This document shows positions 44,089 through 54,722 of a stretch of DNA of 64,000 bases, piece after piece. The number at the start of each line of letters is the position of its first letter. The stretch's first letter is position 1. The stretch covers positions 2,914,001 through 2,978,000 of the forward strand of contig NZ_QUOV01000001.1 in assembly GCF_003390395.1 (NCBI RefSeq), read 5' to 3'. The notes under the pieces were generated by a model, which saw only the letters and a list, made by a program, of their open reading frames with translations, was not told where the DNA came from and did no database searches. A program made the translations under genes and the position numbers. Source of the DNA: Thalassotalea euphylliae. Its GTDB lineage: Bacteria; Pseudomonadota; Gammaproteobacteria; Enterobacterales; Alteromonadaceae.

Positions 44089-45077
44089 TGAACCTGTTAG
44101 ATATTCGCAATTTATCAATTGAGCTAGTCAACAAACATGAGCGAACACTCGCCGTTGACCGAGTTAGCCTAGCGATGAAAGAAGGCGAAGTCCGTGGCCT
44201 TGTTGGTGAATCAGGTTCGGGTAAGTCTTTGCTGGCACAAGCCATTGTTGGTGTACTCAGCGACAAATGGCATGTCACTGCGGACCGCTTTCACTGGCGA
44301 GGTAAAGAGCTTTTACATTTGCCACTAGATGAACGAAAAGCCATTATCAGTAAAGATGTTGCAATGATCTTTCAAGAGCCCATGGCTTGTCTTGATCCGA
44401 CAACAACTGTTGGTGAGCAACTTGAGGAAGCAATTGCAAGTTCCATGCTAAACGGTAACTTCTGGCAGCGTAGAAAGCAACGTAAAGAGGCAGCAATAAA
44501 GTTACTGCATAAAGTGGGGATCAAACAGCATACCTACTGCAGCAAAAGCTACCCTCATCAGCTGACAGAAGCATTTTGTCAACGAGTGATGATTGCTATG
44601 GCGTTGGCTAGACGCCCTAAATTACTGATTGCTGACGAGCCTACAGCGGCGATGGAAGCTACCAATCAAAGCCAAATTTTTCGCTTACTAGCCAGCTTAA
44701 ACCAGCTAAAGAACATGTCGATTTTGCTGATCAGCCACGATTTAGAAAACATTACCCATTGGACGAATACTATTACCGTAATGTACAGCGGCCAATTTGT
44801 TGAAGCCGGCACCACCGAGCAAATTTTCAATCAGCCACTGCACCCATACACACAAGCGCTGCTTGATAGCAGCTTAAATGCCAATAGTAATTTGCCGGCA
44901 AAATCTCGACTGATGGCACTGCCAGGCAGCATTCCGATTTTGCAGCACTTACCTATCGGTTGCCGACTGGGGCCACGATGCCCCAGAGCGCAAAAAGCCT
45001 GTGTAAACGCGCCAAAAGTAAAAAACTATCATGGTCATCAAGTAAGCTGTCACTATTCGCTTAAGGAGCTTTATTAA
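44088..45077 (+). CDS. sapD: Sap ABC transporter ATPase SapD
   Basis: Cytoplasmic ATPase of 329 residues. Walker A GESGSGKS at 40-47, Walker B LLIADEPTAA, and the C-terminal oligopeptide-transporter domain with GCRLGPRCP. The ABC signature is degenerate (LTEAFCQRVMIAMAL instead of LSGGQ), as also in E. coli SapD, so ATP hydrolysis may rely on SapF. GTG start overlaps the sapC stop by one base. Confidence 0.93.
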   Translation: MNLLDIRNLSIELVNKHERTLAVDRVSLAMKEGEVRGLVGESGSGKSLLAQAIVGVLSDKWHVTADRFHWRGKELLHLPLDERKAIISKDVAMIFQEPMACLDPTTTVGEQLEEAIASSMLNGNFWQRRKQRKEAAIKLLHKVGIKQHTYCSKSYPHQLTEAFCQRVMIAMALARRPKLLIADEPTAAMEATNQSQIFRLLASLNQLKNMSILLISHDLENITHWTNTITVMYSGQFVEAGTTEQIFNQPLHPYTQALLDSSLNANSNLPAKSRLMALPGSIPILQHLPIGCRLGPRCPRAQKACVNAPKVKNYHGHQVSCHYSLKELY

Positions 45078-45871
45078 TGACGACGCCGACAGCGCTGCTA
45101 GATGTTAGCGAATTAAGCAAAGTGTACAAAGTTCGTGGCCAATGGTTTAAACGCAAAGAAATTACTGCTCTTTCACCACTGTCATTCTCATTGCAAAGCT
45201 ATAAAACATTAGCCATTGTTGGTGAAATGGGCTCTGGCAAGTCGACATTGGCAAAGTTACTTGTTGGCGCAGAAGTACCCACAACAGGCAAAATAAAACT
45301 TAATGGCCAACTGCTAGAGCCGGGGAATTTTAAACAGCGTTGCCAGTATGTGCGCATGATATTTCAAGACTCTTCGACAACGCTAAACCCAGCCCTTACC
45401 ATTGGTCAATTGCTGGATGAGCCACTTAAGTTGAATACCAATTTAAATGAGCTAGAACGAGCACAACTGATCAGAACCACATTACTGAAAGTCGGGATGC
45501 TGGCAGAGCATATGAATTTCTACCCGCATATGTTTTCTGGCGGCCAAAAACAGCGTATTTCGCTCGCTAGGGCTATTATTCTATCGCCGCAAATCGTTAT
45601 CCTTGATGAAGCCTTAGCTGCCCTTGACCCTTCACTTCGCTCACAGATGATCAATTTATTGCTCGATCTACAACAACAAATGGGGTTAGCATTCGTGCTA
45701 ATCTCGCACAATTTAGGTATTGTTCGCCACCTAAGTGATGAGGTGATGGTGTTATGTGACGGCAAAGTTGTTGAGTACGGTACTACAGCGCAAGTACTCA
45801 AACAGCCAAACCATAAATACACCAAAAAGCTGATTATGAACCAAAGCGCTCAAATGACTGGCAAACGATAG
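45077..45871 (+). CDS. sapF: Sap ABC transporter ATPase SapF
   Basis: Partner ATPase of 264 residues with Walker A GEMGSGKST, a standard signature FSGGQKQRISLARAI and Walker B IVILDEALAAL. It ends the sap operon and is followed by a bidirectional terminator shared with ppiD. The start overlaps the sapD stop (TAATG). Confidence 0.93.
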   Translation: MTTPTALLDVSELSKVYKVRGQWFKRKEITALSPLSFSLQSYKTLAIVGEMGSGKSTLAKLLVGAEVPTTGKIKLNGQLLEPGNFKQRCQYVRMIFQDSSTTLNPALTIGQLLDEPLKLNTNLNELERAQLIRTTLLKVGMLAEHMNFYPHMFSGGQKQRISLARAIILSPQIVILDEALAALDPSLRSQMINLLLDLQQQMGLAFVLISHNLGIVRHLSDEVMVLCDGKVVEYGTTAQVLKQPNHKYTKKLIMNQSAQMTGKR

Positions 45872-45935
45872 CTCAACGACAGATATCGCGACCTACATCC
45901 ATGCACTTAATTACAGGCATAGAAATTAAAGACAT

Positions 45936-45964
45936 AAAAAAAGCGCCATTAGGCGCTTCTTTAT
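45936..45964. terminator. Bidirectional terminator between sapF and ppiD
   Basis: AAGCGCC, ATTA loop, GGCGCTT at 45941-45958 with A-run before and T-rich sequence after, between converging genes. Confidence 0.9.
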
Positions 45965-45993
45965 TACTTACTGATTTAGTTTCAATAGCTTAA

Positions 45994-47901
45994 TTAGAAA
46001 GCTGATGTTTCCTGAATGCTTTCGCGTTGGCTAATTTTCGCATCAGCTTTTAACGAGTCTACGTAACCCTTGTATGTTTCCTGAGCCAGCTGATTAGCTT
46101 TTTGCTCAGCAAGTTGTGGGTTGACCGCATTATTGCCAGCTTTAACTGCAGTCACTTGTACAATTGCTAAGTCACCATTTGCCAGCGTAGCTGTGCCAGC
46201 AGCAATGCTATTTTCTGCTGGTTTTGGCAGAGTAAATGCCTTGCGAACTATTGCGCTATCAACCGCAGCGCCAAATCTCGCCATTGCAACTTGCTCTTCA
46301 AACTTACTACCGGCTTCACTTAACTCAGCGTCAATATTCTCACCACTGTTGTACTTAGCTACTAAGTCATCAACTAACGTTTGTGCCGCAGCTGTTGCCT
46401 TCTCATTCGTCAACAACGCAGTAATTTGCGCTGTCACTTCACTTAACGGCTTAACATCAGCAGGTTGGTGCTCAGCTAAGCGAACAACCATAACAAGGCC
46501 ATCGTTTACTTCAATCACGTCAGAGTTTAAGTTCTCGCTTAGCACTAAATCAGAAAATGCAGCGTCGATTACGCTAGGTGCATCAAAAGGTGCTAGATTA
46601 CCATTGCGCGCAAGCCAGTCTGATGTTTTCACTTCTGCGTTCACGGCGCCAGCAGCATCATCTAAACTGTCTGGGAATTCAAACGCCACACGCGCTAGTT
46701 CTTGTTGCAATTCAAAGAACTGATTCTGCGCTTTGTCACTCTTAACACGAGCCGTTAACTCTTGCTCAACCTCTTCAAAAGATTGAACTTGTTCAGCAAC
46801 TAACTCGGTTAACTTGATAATATGAAAACCAAAGCTTGTTTGAACAACACCGCTTACATCACCTGCAGCAGCTAATGCAAAAGCAGCATCATCGAATGCT
46901 TCGTCCATCACACCACGTTCGATCCACTCTAGATCACCACCGTTTTCACCGCTGAATGTATCGGCTGATTCAGTTTTAGCTAATTCAGCGAAGTCTTCAC
47001 CTGCCTGAATTCTAGCAAGAATAGCTTCAGCCTGCTGCTTTGCCGCAGCTTCATCTTCACCAGCTTCGACTAAAATATGTGAAACGCGGCGCTGCTCTTG
47101 CTTGGTAAATTCGTTAATGTTTTCACGATAAAAGGTGTTCACCTCTTCTGATGTCACATCAACATTTTTAGCGATATCTGCTACGTCAAGCGCAACGTAT
47201 TCAACCTTTACTTTTTCTTGGTTTTCAAACATCACTTGGTTGTTTTGGTAGTAGTCACTGATCTCTTGCTCAGCAACTTCAACTTTCGCTTTAAACTGCT
47301 CTGCAGAAATGGTGGCAAACTTAACATCGCGTAGTTGGTTTTGTAGCGCGGTTAACTGCTCGGTTTGGTACGGCAGGCTGAACTCAGTTGCCACTAATGC
47401 TTGGCTAAGCTGACGTCTTGTTAGCTCAACACGCAAGTAATCACGAAAATCTGAAGATTGGAAAAAACCCGATTGGTTAATAATTGCTAAGTAGCGGTTA
47501 TTGTCGAACACACCGTTAACCTGAAATTCCGGCATCTCACGGATAGTTTTCTTTAGGTCTTCATCTGAAATACGAATAGCTAGTTCACGAACACTTTGAT
47601 CAATAAGCTTTTCGTTGATTAGGTTATCTAATACACCGTTGCGGAAATTCGCCATGTAGCTAGGATCAGCTGACAAGGTATCAAACATATCACCAAATTG
47701 CTGCGCCATACGATTACGCTGCGCTTGGTATGCTTGATCAAAAGCTTGTTGGGAAATTTTCTCACCATTAACTTCTGCAACAGAAGTATCAACACTGCTG
47801 CTGTACCCGCCAATACCAGCGACCGCAAAAGTTAAAATAATAAAGCCAAGGATAACCTTAGCAATAACTCCTTGAGAGTTTTCTCTTATATTCTCTAACA
47901 T
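45994..47901 (-). CDS. ppiD: Periplasmic folding chaperone PpiD
   Basis: Membrane-anchored SurA-like chaperone at the Sec translocon exit that helps newly exported proteins fold. The 635 residues have an N-terminal anchor (about 13-34, VIAKVILGFIILTFAVAGIG), a SurA-N-like region containing VAEVNGEKISQQAFDQAYQ, a parvulin-type domain at about 265-365 (EEQRRVSHILVEAG-like start, LEWIERGVMDEAFDDAAFAL and SFGFHIIKLTEL) and a C-terminal helical part. Length matches E. coli PpiD (623). It lies downstream of hupB on the same strand, the order also seen in enterics (lon-hupB-ppiD). Confidence 0.95.
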   Translation of the reverse strand: MLENIRENSQGVIAKVILGFIILTFAVAGIGGYSSSVDTSVAEVNGEKISQQAFDQAYQAQRNRMAQQFGDMFDTLSADPSYMANFRNGVLDNLINEKLIDQSVRELAIRISDEDLKKTIREMPEFQVNGVFDNNRYLAIINQSGFFQSSDFRDYLRVELTRRQLSQALVATEFSLPYQTEQLTALQNQLRDVKFATISAEQFKAKVEVAEQEISDYYQNNQVMFENQEKVKVEYVALDVADIAKNVDVTSEEVNTFYRENINEFTKQEQRRVSHILVEAGEDEAAAKQQAEAILARIQAGEDFAELAKTESADTFSGENGGDLEWIERGVMDEAFDDAAFALAAAGDVSGVVQTSFGFHIIKLTELVAEQVQSFEEVEQELTARVKSDKAQNQFFELQQELARVAFEFPDSLDDAAGAVNAEVKTSDWLARNGNLAPFDAPSVIDAAFSDLVLSENLNSDVIEVNDGLVMVVRLAEHQPADVKPLSEVTAQITALLTNEKATAAAQTLVDDLVAKYNSGENIDAELSEAGSKFEEQVAMARFGAAVDSAIVRKAFTLPKPAENSIAAGTATLANGDLAIVQVTAVKAGNNAVNPQLAEQKANQLAQETYKGYVDSLKADAKISQRESIQETSAF

Positions 47902-48019
47902 CTTCTTCTCTTTAACACTCTTGTGTGTTTCGTGTGCGCGATTTTATCAGATGCAACCAGCAGCTTGAAGTAACATCAGGTGATAACTTGAGGCTTTTTG
48001 ACTAAGTGCGTGCCGCACA

Positions 48020-48050
48020 AAAGAAAAGACCACCTAATGGTGGTCTTTGG
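48020..48050 (-). terminator. Intrinsic terminator after hupB
   Basis: AAAGACCACC, TAAT/ATTA loop, GGTGGTCTTT at 48025-48048, followed on the minus strand by TTCTTTT. Separates hupB from ppiD. Confidence 0.88.
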
Positions 48051-48085
48051 AATGCTTGCATTTGAAACTAAATCAATTGTATAGA

Positions 48086-48358
48086 TTAGTTACACGCGTC
48101 TTTTAACGCTTTACCCGCTTTGAAAGATGGGATTTTTGCAGCAGAAATTTCAATCGTTGCACCCGTTTGTGGGTTGCGGCCAGTGCGTGCAGCACGGTCA
48201 CGTACTGAGAATGTACCGAAGCCAACTAGAGCAACTTGCTCACCGCTTTTTAATTCTTCAGTAACCGCTTCGATAAATGAGTCTAAAGCACGACCAGCAG
48301 CAGCTTTTGAAATATCCGCGCCAGCAGCAATTTTCTCGATTAGTTGAGACTTATTCAC
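48086..48358 (-). CDS. hupB: DNA-binding protein HU-beta
   Basis: Nucleoid protein of 90 residues that bends and compacts DNA. Family signature [21 protein letters not shown] at about 46-66 covers the DNA-binding arm; start [20 protein letters not shown] matches HU-beta. It follows lon on the same strand, the conserved lon-hupB order. Confidence 0.96.
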   Translation of the reverse strand: MNKSQLIEKIAAGADISKAAAGRALDSFIEAVTEELKSGEQVALVGFGTFSVRDRAARTGRNPQTGATIEISAAKIPSFKAGKALKDACN

Positions 48359-48642
48359 AGTGTCTTCCCCTTCAATTGTTATTATTCAGCACTATCGTTT
48401 GTTTTAGCGTCCTGCAGAAACGTTTATAACAAGCTTCTTTTTGAACATCAAGCACTGAGTTAAAGAAAAAATAGTAGATAAAATTTTTATTATCTTTGAC
48501 TAGAACCCTTTGTATACGGGCGCTAGCGCTATCAGCGTTTCTAAGTTACCACGTTTTCAGCGTTTGAAAAGCGATATTTGTAATTTTTTCCCACTTTTTT
48601 ACAAAATCATCGCTTTTCTTGCACTAAAAACACGTAACTGCT

Positions 48643-50994
48643 TTATTTTTCATCAACCTTGAACGTATCAACAGGGTGTTCAAGGGCGATATCAAGCACT
48701 TCGTCAATCCACTTCACAGGGTGAATAGCGAGGTCCTGCTTAACGTTTTCTGGTATTTCTTTTAAATCACGCTCGTTGTCTTTTGGAATGACAACCGTTT
48801 TAATACCGCCGCGATGAGCCGCTAGTAGCTTCTCTTTTAAACCGCCGATGGCTAAAACTTCACCGCGCAAAGTAATCTCACCCGTCATCGCAACATCTGC
48901 TTTGACAGGGTTACCCGTTAGGCTTGAAACCAAAGCGGTACACATGCCAATACCGGCGCTTGGACCATCTTTTGGCGTCGCCCCTTCTGGCACGTGCACG
49001 TGAATATCGCGTTTTTCGTAAAAATCTTCATTAATGCGAAGTTTTTCAGTGCGGCTGCGAACCACTGTCATTGCTGCCTGAATCGACTCTTGCATCACAT
49101 CGCCCAGTGAACCTGTATAAGTGAGTTTACCTTTACCGACATTCGAAGCCGTTTCGATAGTCAACAAATCGCCACCTACTGATGTCCACGCTAAGCCAGT
49201 CACTTGGCCTATGCGGTTTTGGTCGTCTGCTTTACCGTAGTCAAAGCGTTGTACGCCCAAGTATTCACTTAAGTTTTCATCAGTGATTTCAATATGCTTG
49301 ATTTGTTTGTCCAGTAAGATGGCTTTAACCACTTTACGACACAGCTTCGAAATCTCTCGCTCTAAACTTCGCACACCTGCTTCTCGTGTGTAGTAACGGA
49401 TGATGCCAACAATCGCGCTATCATCAATGGTGACTTCTTTCGCTTTTAAACCGTTACGTTCGATTTGCTTAGGTACTAAGTGACGCTTCGCAATATTTAG
49501 CTTTTCATCTTCGGTATAACCGGATAAACGAATCACTTCCATACGATCTAATAACGGGCCAGGAATATTCATGCTATTTGACGTCGCAACAAACATGACA
49601 TCGGATAAATCGTAATCCACTTCTAAGTAATGATCGTTGAAGCTAGTATTTTGCTCAGGATCTAGTACTTCTAATAATGCTGATGCAGGGTCACCGCGCA
49701 TATCCGACGCCATCTTGTCGATTTCATCTAATAGGAATAGCGGGTTTTTCACGCCAACCTTAGCAATTTTTTGAATAAGCTTACCTGGCAGGCTACCAAT
49801 GTAAGTACGACGATGGCCACGAATCTCGGCTTCATCACGCACGCCACCAAGTGCCATGCGAACATATTTACGGCCTGTAGCTTTCGCAATAGATTGCCCC
49901 AATGATGTTTTACCAACACCTGGAGGCCCCACTAAACAAAGAATAGGCCCTTTTAATTTACTAACACGCTGTTGAACCGCTAAGTACTCAAGAATGCGTT
50001 CTTTGACCTTATCTAGACCATAGTGATCTTTCTCTAGTACTTCTTCTGCTAACGCTAAGTTCTTTTTCAGCTTACTGCGTTTTTTCCATGGTACGTTGCA
50101 CATCCAGTCAATGTAGCTGCGCACTACCGTAGCTTCTGCCGACATAGTCGACATCATTTTCAGCTTTTGGTACTCCGCCATGGTTTTATCTTTGGCTTCC
50201 GCCGGCATTTGCGCTTCTTCAATGCGTTTAAGCATTTGCTCGGCTTCATCTGGCACATCGTCCATTTCGCCTAGCTCTTTTTGAATCGCCTTCATTTGCT
50301 CGTTGAGGTAATACTCGCGTTGGCTTTTTTCCATTTGCTTTTTCACGCGGGTACGAATTTTCTTCTCAACTTGCAGTAAGTCTATCTCGCCTTCCATCAA
50401 GGCCATCAAATATTCCAAGCGCTCAGAAACATTGGTGGTTTCTAAGACCTTTTGCTTGTCATTAATTTTCAGTGGCATGTGCGCTGCCATTGTATCGGCC
50501 AGCTGCTCAGGGTCTTCAATACCTGACAATGATGTTAATACTTCCGGTGGGATCTTCTTGTTAAGCTTTACATAGCCCTCAAACTGAGAGATAGCAGAGC
50601 GTACCAACACATCACTGCTCTCGTCGCCGTCGCTTTGTGACTCAATGTATTCAACATCTGCGGTAAAGTAATCTTCAGTATTGATAAACTGTTTGATTTG
50701 AGCGCGCTTAACGCCTTCAACAAGTACTTTTACCGTACCGTCAGGCAGTTTAAGCATTTGAAGAATTGATGCAACGGTACCCGTTTCGTATACATCGTTC
50801 GCCGTTGGGTCATCAATTGCAGCATCTTTTTGTGCAACTAGGAACACCTGCTTATCACTTTCCATCGCAATATCTAAACTGCGGATAGATTTTTCGCGAC
50901 CAACAAACAATGGAATCACCATTTGTGGATAGACAACGACGTCTCTTAACGCCAATACGGGGATTTCTACTACACCGGATAATTCATTGGTCAT
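48643..50994 (-). CDS. lon: ATP-dependent protease La (Lon)
   Basis: Cytoplasmic AAA+ serine protease degrading misfolded and regulatory proteins. The 783 residues (E. coli 784) have an N-terminal substrate domain (about 8-200), coiled coil, AAA+ module with Walker A GPPGVGKTS near 355-363 and Walker B FLLDEIDK, and a C-terminal protease domain with catalytic Ser679 in PKDGPSAGIG and the lysine in GGLKEK. A heat-shock promoter lies about 105-130 bases upstream. Part of the conserved tig-clpP-clpX-lon-hupB string. Confidence 0.97.
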   Translation of the reverse strand: MTNELSGVVEIPVLALRDVVVYPQMVIPLFVGREKSIRSLDIAMESDKQVFLVAQKDAAIDDPTANDVYETGTVASILQMLKLPDGTVKVLVEGVKRAQIKQFINTEDYFTADVEYIESQSDGDESSDVLVRSAISQFEGYVKLNKKIPPEVLTSLSGIEDPEQLADTMAAHMPLKINDKQKVLETTNVSERLEYLMALMEGEIDLLQVEKKIRTRVKKQMEKSQREYYLNEQMKAIQKELGEMDDVPDEAEQMLKRIEEAQMPAEAKDKTMAEYQKLKMMSTMSAEATVVRSYIDWMCNVPWKKRSKLKKNLALAEEVLEKDHYGLDKVKERILEYLAVQQRVSKLKGPILCLVGPPGVGKTSLGQSIAKATGRKYVRMALGGVRDEAEIRGHRRTYIGSLPGKLIQKIAKVGVKNPLFLLDEIDKMASDMRGDPASALLEVLDPEQNTSFNDHYLEVDYDLSDVMFVATSNSMNIPGPLLDRMEVIRLSGYTEDEKLNIAKRHLVPKQIERNGLKAKEVTIDDSAIVGIIRYYTREAGVRSLEREISKLCRKVVKAILLDKQIKHIEITDENLSEYLGVQRFDYGKADDQNRIGQVTGLAWTSVGGDLLTIETASNVGKGKLTYTGSLGDVMQESIQAAMTVVRSRTEKLRINEDFYEKRDIHVHVPEGATPKDGPSAGIGMCTALVSSLTGNPVKADVAMTGEITLRGEVLAIGGLKEKLLAAHRGGIKTVVIPKDNERDLKEIPENVKQDLAIHPVKWIDEVLDIALEHPVDTFKVDEK

Positions 50995-51096
50995 AGATAA
51001 CTCTCTTGGAAATAGAATCTGAAATCAGCAGCTTGCTTTTCTTCCCATGAAAAAAACAAGTGCAGTACTCAACGAGTATTCAATACGATAAAAAAG

Positions 51097-51125
51097 TATA
51101 TGGGGATGTTAAAATAACTTTCAAC
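51097..51125 (-). promoter_or_regulatory. Sigma-32 heat-shock promoter of lon
   Basis: On the minus strand GTTGAAA (51119-51125), a 13-base spacer, and CCCCATATA (51097-51105). The sigma-32 consensus is CTTGAAA, 11-16 bases, CCCCATNT, so only one base differs in the -35 and the -10 is perfect. Confidence 0.85.
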
Positions 51126-51134
51126 AAAGCAATA

Positions 51135-51162
51135 AAAAAAAGAGCCTTATAGGCTCTTTTTT
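51135..51162. terminator. Intrinsic terminator after clpX
   Basis: AGAGCCT, TAT loop, AGGCTCT at 51141-51157 flanked by A-run and T-run. It ends clpX transcripts just upstream of the lon promoter. Confidence 0.88.
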
Positions 51163-51201
51163 GTGCGATTACGATAACTTACCATTATCACATTGATGGA
51201 C

Positions 51202-52482
51202 TTAGCTGTCTGATGCAGCTTGGTCTTGTGGCGTTTCGTAGATAATGATTGGCTTAGACTCACCAGTAATAACGGTTTCGTCAACCACCACTTTCGATGC
51301 ATTTTCCATTGATGGTAGCTCGTACATGGTATCAAGCAACACACCCTCAACAATTGAACGCAGGCCACGTGCACCAGTTTTGCGCACCATGGCTTTGTTA
51401 GCAATTGCTTTTAACGCATCTTCTCTGAACTCTAGTTCAACATCTTCCATATCAAACAAGGCGGTAAATTGCTTCGTTAACGCGTTTTTCGGCTCTTGTA
51501 AGATTTGAATCAACGCGTCTTCATCAAGCTCACTTAACGTTGCAACGACAGGCAGACGACCAATAAACTCAGGAATTAAACCGTACTTCACTAAATCTTC
51601 AGGCTCAACTTCTTGGAAACGCTCGGTAAGAGACTTGTTTTCGTCTTTGCTGCGCACTTCTGCGCCAAAGCCGATACCCGTACCTGTTTCACAACGCTGC
51701 TCAATCACTTTATCAAGGCCAGCAAATGCACCGCCACAGATAAATAAGATCTTAGACGTGTCTACTTGCAAAAACTCTTGCTGCGGATGCTTACGACCAC
51801 CTTGCGGCGGTACTGACGCAATTGTACCTTCAATAAGTTTTAGCAGTGCTTGCTGCACACCTTCACCTGATACATCACGGGTAATTGAAGGGTTATCTGA
51901 CTTGCGTGAAATCTTGTCGATTTCATCAATGTACACGATACCACGTTGCGCTTTTTCAACGTCGTAGTCACATTTTTGTAATAGCTTCTGAATGATGTTT
52001 TCTACATCTTCACCAACATAACCCGCTTCAGTTAATGTGGTCGCATCGGCCATGGTAAATGGCACATCCAATAGGCGTGCTAACGTTTCTGCCAATAGTG
52101 TTTTACCACTACCTGTAGGACCAATCAGCAAGATATTACTTTTGCTTAACTCAACACCATTGTGCTGATCGCCATTGCGCAAACGCTTATAGTGGTTATA
52201 TACCGCTACGGCTAATACCTTTTTGGCGTGCTCTTGACCAATAACATAGTCATCAAGGCTTGCACGAATGTCCATTGGTGAAGGCAGTGACTCTTTGTCT
52301 TGCTTAGGTGCAATTTCTTTGATTTCTTCGCGGATAATGTCATTACATAATTCAACACACTCGTCGCAAATAAAAACTGACGGACCAGCAATTAATTTAC
52401 GTACTTCGTGTTGGCTCTTACCACAAAAAGAGCAATATAATAATTTTCCACTATCACCGTCACCTTTCTTAATATCGGTCAT
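51202..52482 (-). CDS. clpX: ClpX unfoldase of the ClpXP protease
   Basis: AAA+ unfoldase that recognises tagged substrates and feeds them to ClpP. The 426 residues have the N-terminal zinc finger (CSFC and CDEC with LC), Walker A GPTGSGKT near 118-125, Walker [10 protein letters not shown], the ClpP-docking loop IGF and sensor-2 GARGLRSI. It follows clpP after 80 bases. Confidence 0.97.
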   Translation of the reverse strand: MTDIKKGDGDSGKLLYCSFCGKSQHEVRKLIAGPSVFICDECVELCNDIIREEIKEIAPKQDKESLPSPMDIRASLDDYVIGQEHAKKVLAVAVYNHYKRLRNGDQHNGVELSKSNILLIGPTGSGKTLLAETLARLLDVPFTMADATTLTEAGYVGEDVENIIQKLLQKCDYDVEKAQRGIVYIDEIDKISRKSDNPSITRDVSGEGVQQALLKLIEGTIASVPPQGGRKHPQQEFLQVDTSKILFICGGAFAGLDKVIEQRCETGTGIGFGAEVRSKDENKSLTERFQEVEPEDLVKYGLIPEFIGRLPVVATLSELDEDALIQILQEPKNALTKQFTALFDMEDVELEFREDALKAIANKAMVRKTGARGLRSIVEGVLLDTMYELPSMENASKVVVDETVITGESKPIIIYETPQDQAASDS

Positions 52483-52529
52483 ACGGTACCTCTAAATTTA
52501 TAACTTTCTAAATGATTCACGCTGTTTTA

Positions 52530-52553
52530 CTAAGTATTTCACAAAATGCTTAG
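52530..52553 (-). other. Hairpin between clpP and clpX
   Basis: CTAAGCATTT-TGTG-AAATACTTAG on the minus strand, one mismatch, no T-run; it may stabilise or process the clpP-clpX transcript rather than end it. Confidence 0.45.
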
Positions 52554-52562
52554 ATGACAATC

Positions 52563-53204
52563 TTATTTGTCAGCTCTTTGTTCTAATATGGCATCAACTA
52601 AGCCATATTCAACTGCATCTTGTGCACTTAAGAAATTATCGCGGTCAGTGTCTTGCGCAACTTGCTCAAGCGGCTTACCAGTATGATCTGCCATTAAGCG
52701 ATTTAATTTCTCTTTAATGTATAAAATTTCTTTTGCGTGAATTTCAAAATCTGACGCTTGACCTTGGAAGCCACCTAATGGCTGATGGATCATAACGCGT
52801 GAATTTGGCAGACAATAACGCTTACCTTTTTCACCGCCAGACAACAAGAATGCGCCCATGCTAGCCGCTTGACCAATACAAACAGTACTGACGTTAGGCT
52901 TGATAAACTGCATGGTGTCGTAGATAGCTAAACCAGCCGTTACTGAGCCACCCGGTGAATTAATGTATAAGAAGATGTCTTTTTCTGGACTTTCCGACTC
53001 TAAAAACAACATCTGTGCAACGATTAGGTTCGCCATATGGTCTTCAACCTGGCCGCACAAGAAGATTACACGCTCTTTTAACAGGCGCGAGTAAATATCG
53101 TAAGAGCGCTCCCCTTTTGCCGTTTGTTCAACCACCATTGGGACTAGGGCATTTTCGATATTGTTATTTTCGTTAAGGGAATGAGTTAGATGAGATGTAA
53201 ACAA
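52563..53204 (-). CDS. clpP: ClpP protease subunit
   Basis: Serine peptidase core of ClpXP/ClpAP. The 213 residues show the catalytic triad in GQAASMG (Ser), MIHQP (His) and DRDNF (Asp), plus [12 protein letters not shown] for the oxyanion region. A short propeptide precedes [10 protein letters not shown], as in E. coli. It follows tig after an attenuating terminator. Confidence 0.97.
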   Translation of the reverse strand: MFTSHLTHSLNENNNIENALVPMVVEQTAKGERSYDIYSRLLKERVIFLCGQVEDHMANLIVAQMLFLESESPEKDIFLYINSPGGSVTAGLAIYDTMQFIKPNVSTVCIGQAASMGAFLLSGGEKGKRYCLPNSRVMIHQPLGGFQGQASDFEIHAKEILYIKEKLNRLMADHTGKPLEQVAQDTDRDNFLSAQDAVEYGLVDAILEQRADK

Positions 53205-53222
53205 CGGAATTTCCTTACTTGT

Positions 53223-53260
53223 AAAAAAAATGGCTCATATGAATCCATACAAGCCATTTA
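53223..53260 (-). terminator. Terminator between tig and clpP
   Basis: AAATGGCT and AGCCATTT pair, with an inner GTATG-GATT-CATAT stem, followed by a run of eight T on the minus strand. Confidence 0.8.
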
Positions 53261-53292
53261 AGCTATTGCTTAGCGTATTGTCAACGAAAAGC

Positions 53293-54600
53293 TTATTTTG
53301 CTTCAGGGTTCATGATGTCCTTGAAGCTTGCTTCTTTGTCAGAAACATTTGCTTTTTCAACAACGAAATCTACCGCTTGCTCTTCTAATGCAACGTTTTG
53401 CATTTGCTGGTGCATTTCTTTGTTGTTTTTGTAGTACTCGATAACCTCGCTTGGATCTTCGTATGCAGATGCAGCCGTTTCGATTAACTCGTCAACTTTC
53501 GCTTCGTCAACTTTTAACTCGTTTACTTTGATGATTTCACCAAGTAACAAACCAACTTTTACGCGACGTTTCGCTTGTTCTTCGAACATTTCAGCTGGTA
53601 GTTGAGGTAAGTTTTTAGGGTCCATTTGACCACCGAAGCGCTGTAGTGCTTGCTGACGTAATACGTCTACTTCTTGTGCGATTAATGCAGCAGGAAGTTC
53701 AACTTCGTGGTTTTCTAATAAACCTTCGATTGCTTGCTCTTTGATCTTAGCTTTTACTGCTTGACCAAGTTCACGCGCCATGTTTTTAGAAACTTCTTCA
53801 CGAAGCGCTTCTACGCCACCTTCTTCAACACCGAAAAGCTTAGCGAATTCATCGTTAACTTCTGGAAGCTCTGGGCCTTCAGTTTTAAGTACTTTAATGT
53901 CGAATTCAGCTTCTTTACCTTTTAGGTTTTCAGCGTGGTAGTCTTCAGGGAAGGTTACTTTAATCGTTTGCTCTTCACCTACTTTCATGCCAGTGATTTC
54001 TTTTTCGAAACCTGGGATCATGCGGCCAGAACCAAGCTCAAGTTCGAAACCTTCAGCTTTACCACCTTCAAACTCTTCACCGTCAACACGACCTAAGAAA
54101 TCGATAGTTAGCTTGTCGCCTTTCTTAGACTTACGCTTGTTCTCTTTCCACGTTTTGTGTTGGTTTTGAAGGGTAACGAACATTTCGTCGATGTCAGCAT
54201 CAGTAACTTCAGTAACTGGGCGCTCAACAGCGATTTTTTCTAAATCTTTGATTTCAACTTCTGGGTATACTTCGAACGTTGCTTCGAATTCGAATGGTTT
54301 GCCATCTTCGTTGCTTTTCGCTTCGAAGTTAGGGCGACCCGCTGGGTTGATCTTTTCTTCGATGATTGCTTCAACGAAGTTGCGTTGCATTAGCTCACCA
54401 GTGATCTCTTCACGAACTGCCTTGCCGTAACGCTTTTGAATAACTGATGGTGGAACTTTACCAGGGCGGAAACCATTGATGCGTTGGGTCTTAGCTAATT
54501 GGCGAAGACGGTTTTTAACTTCAACATCTACTTTTTCAGCAGGAACAGAAATCGTTAAACGGCGTTCCAAACCTTGTGTAGTCTCAACAGAAACTTGCAT
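53293..54600 (-). CDS. tig: Trigger factor
   Basis: Ribosome-bound chaperone and prolyl isomerase, first to meet nascent chains. The 435 residues have the ribosome-binding tail [20 protein letters not shown] near 44-63, the FKBP-type domain about 150-245 ([38 protein letters not shown]) and a helical C-terminal chaperone domain. It begins the tig-clpP-clpX-lon string; a tRNA operon lies upstream on the same strand. Confidence 0.97.
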   Translation of the reverse strand: MQVSVETTQGLERRLTISVPAEKVDVEVKNRLRQLAKTQRINGFRPGKVPPSVIQKRYGKAVREEITGELMQRNFVEAIIEEKINPAGRPNFEAKSNEDGKPFEFEATFEVYPEVEIKDLEKIAVERPVTEVTDADIDEMFVTLQNQHKTWKENKRKSKKGDKLTIDFLGRVDGEEFEGGKAEGFELELGSGRMIPGFEKEITGMKVGEEQTIKVTFPEDYHAENLKGKEAEFDIKVLKTEGPELPEVNDEFAKLFGVEEGGVEALREEVSKNMARELGQAVKAKIKEQAIEGLLENHEVELPAALIAQEVDVLRQQALQRFGGQMDPKNLPQLPAEMFEEQAKRRVKVGLLLGEIIKVNELKVDEAKVDELIETAASAYEDPSEVIEYYKNNKEMHQQMQNVALEEQAVDFVVEKANVSDKEASFKDIMNPEAK

Positions 54601-54677
54601 TTATATACCTCAATTTAGCGTTTGAACACGCTTCCTATTTTCCATCTATCTATCCAAGCAAATTCTCACCATGAAAA

Positions 54678-54722
54678 TGCTGTCAGCCCTTGTGGTCTAA
54701 GCCAGTTGAGCTAGGAAACACC
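54678..54722 (-). pseudogene. tRNA 5'-half-like sequence in the tig upstream region
   Basis: Read on the minus strand, CCTAGCTCAACTGGCTTAGA followed by CCAC and AGGGCTGACAGC resembles a tRNA D-arm and the start of an anticodon arm. The T-arm and acceptor 3' strand are missing, so it cannot be a working tRNA. It may be a decayed member of the tRNA operon upstream; chance similarity is possible. Confidence 0.35.
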
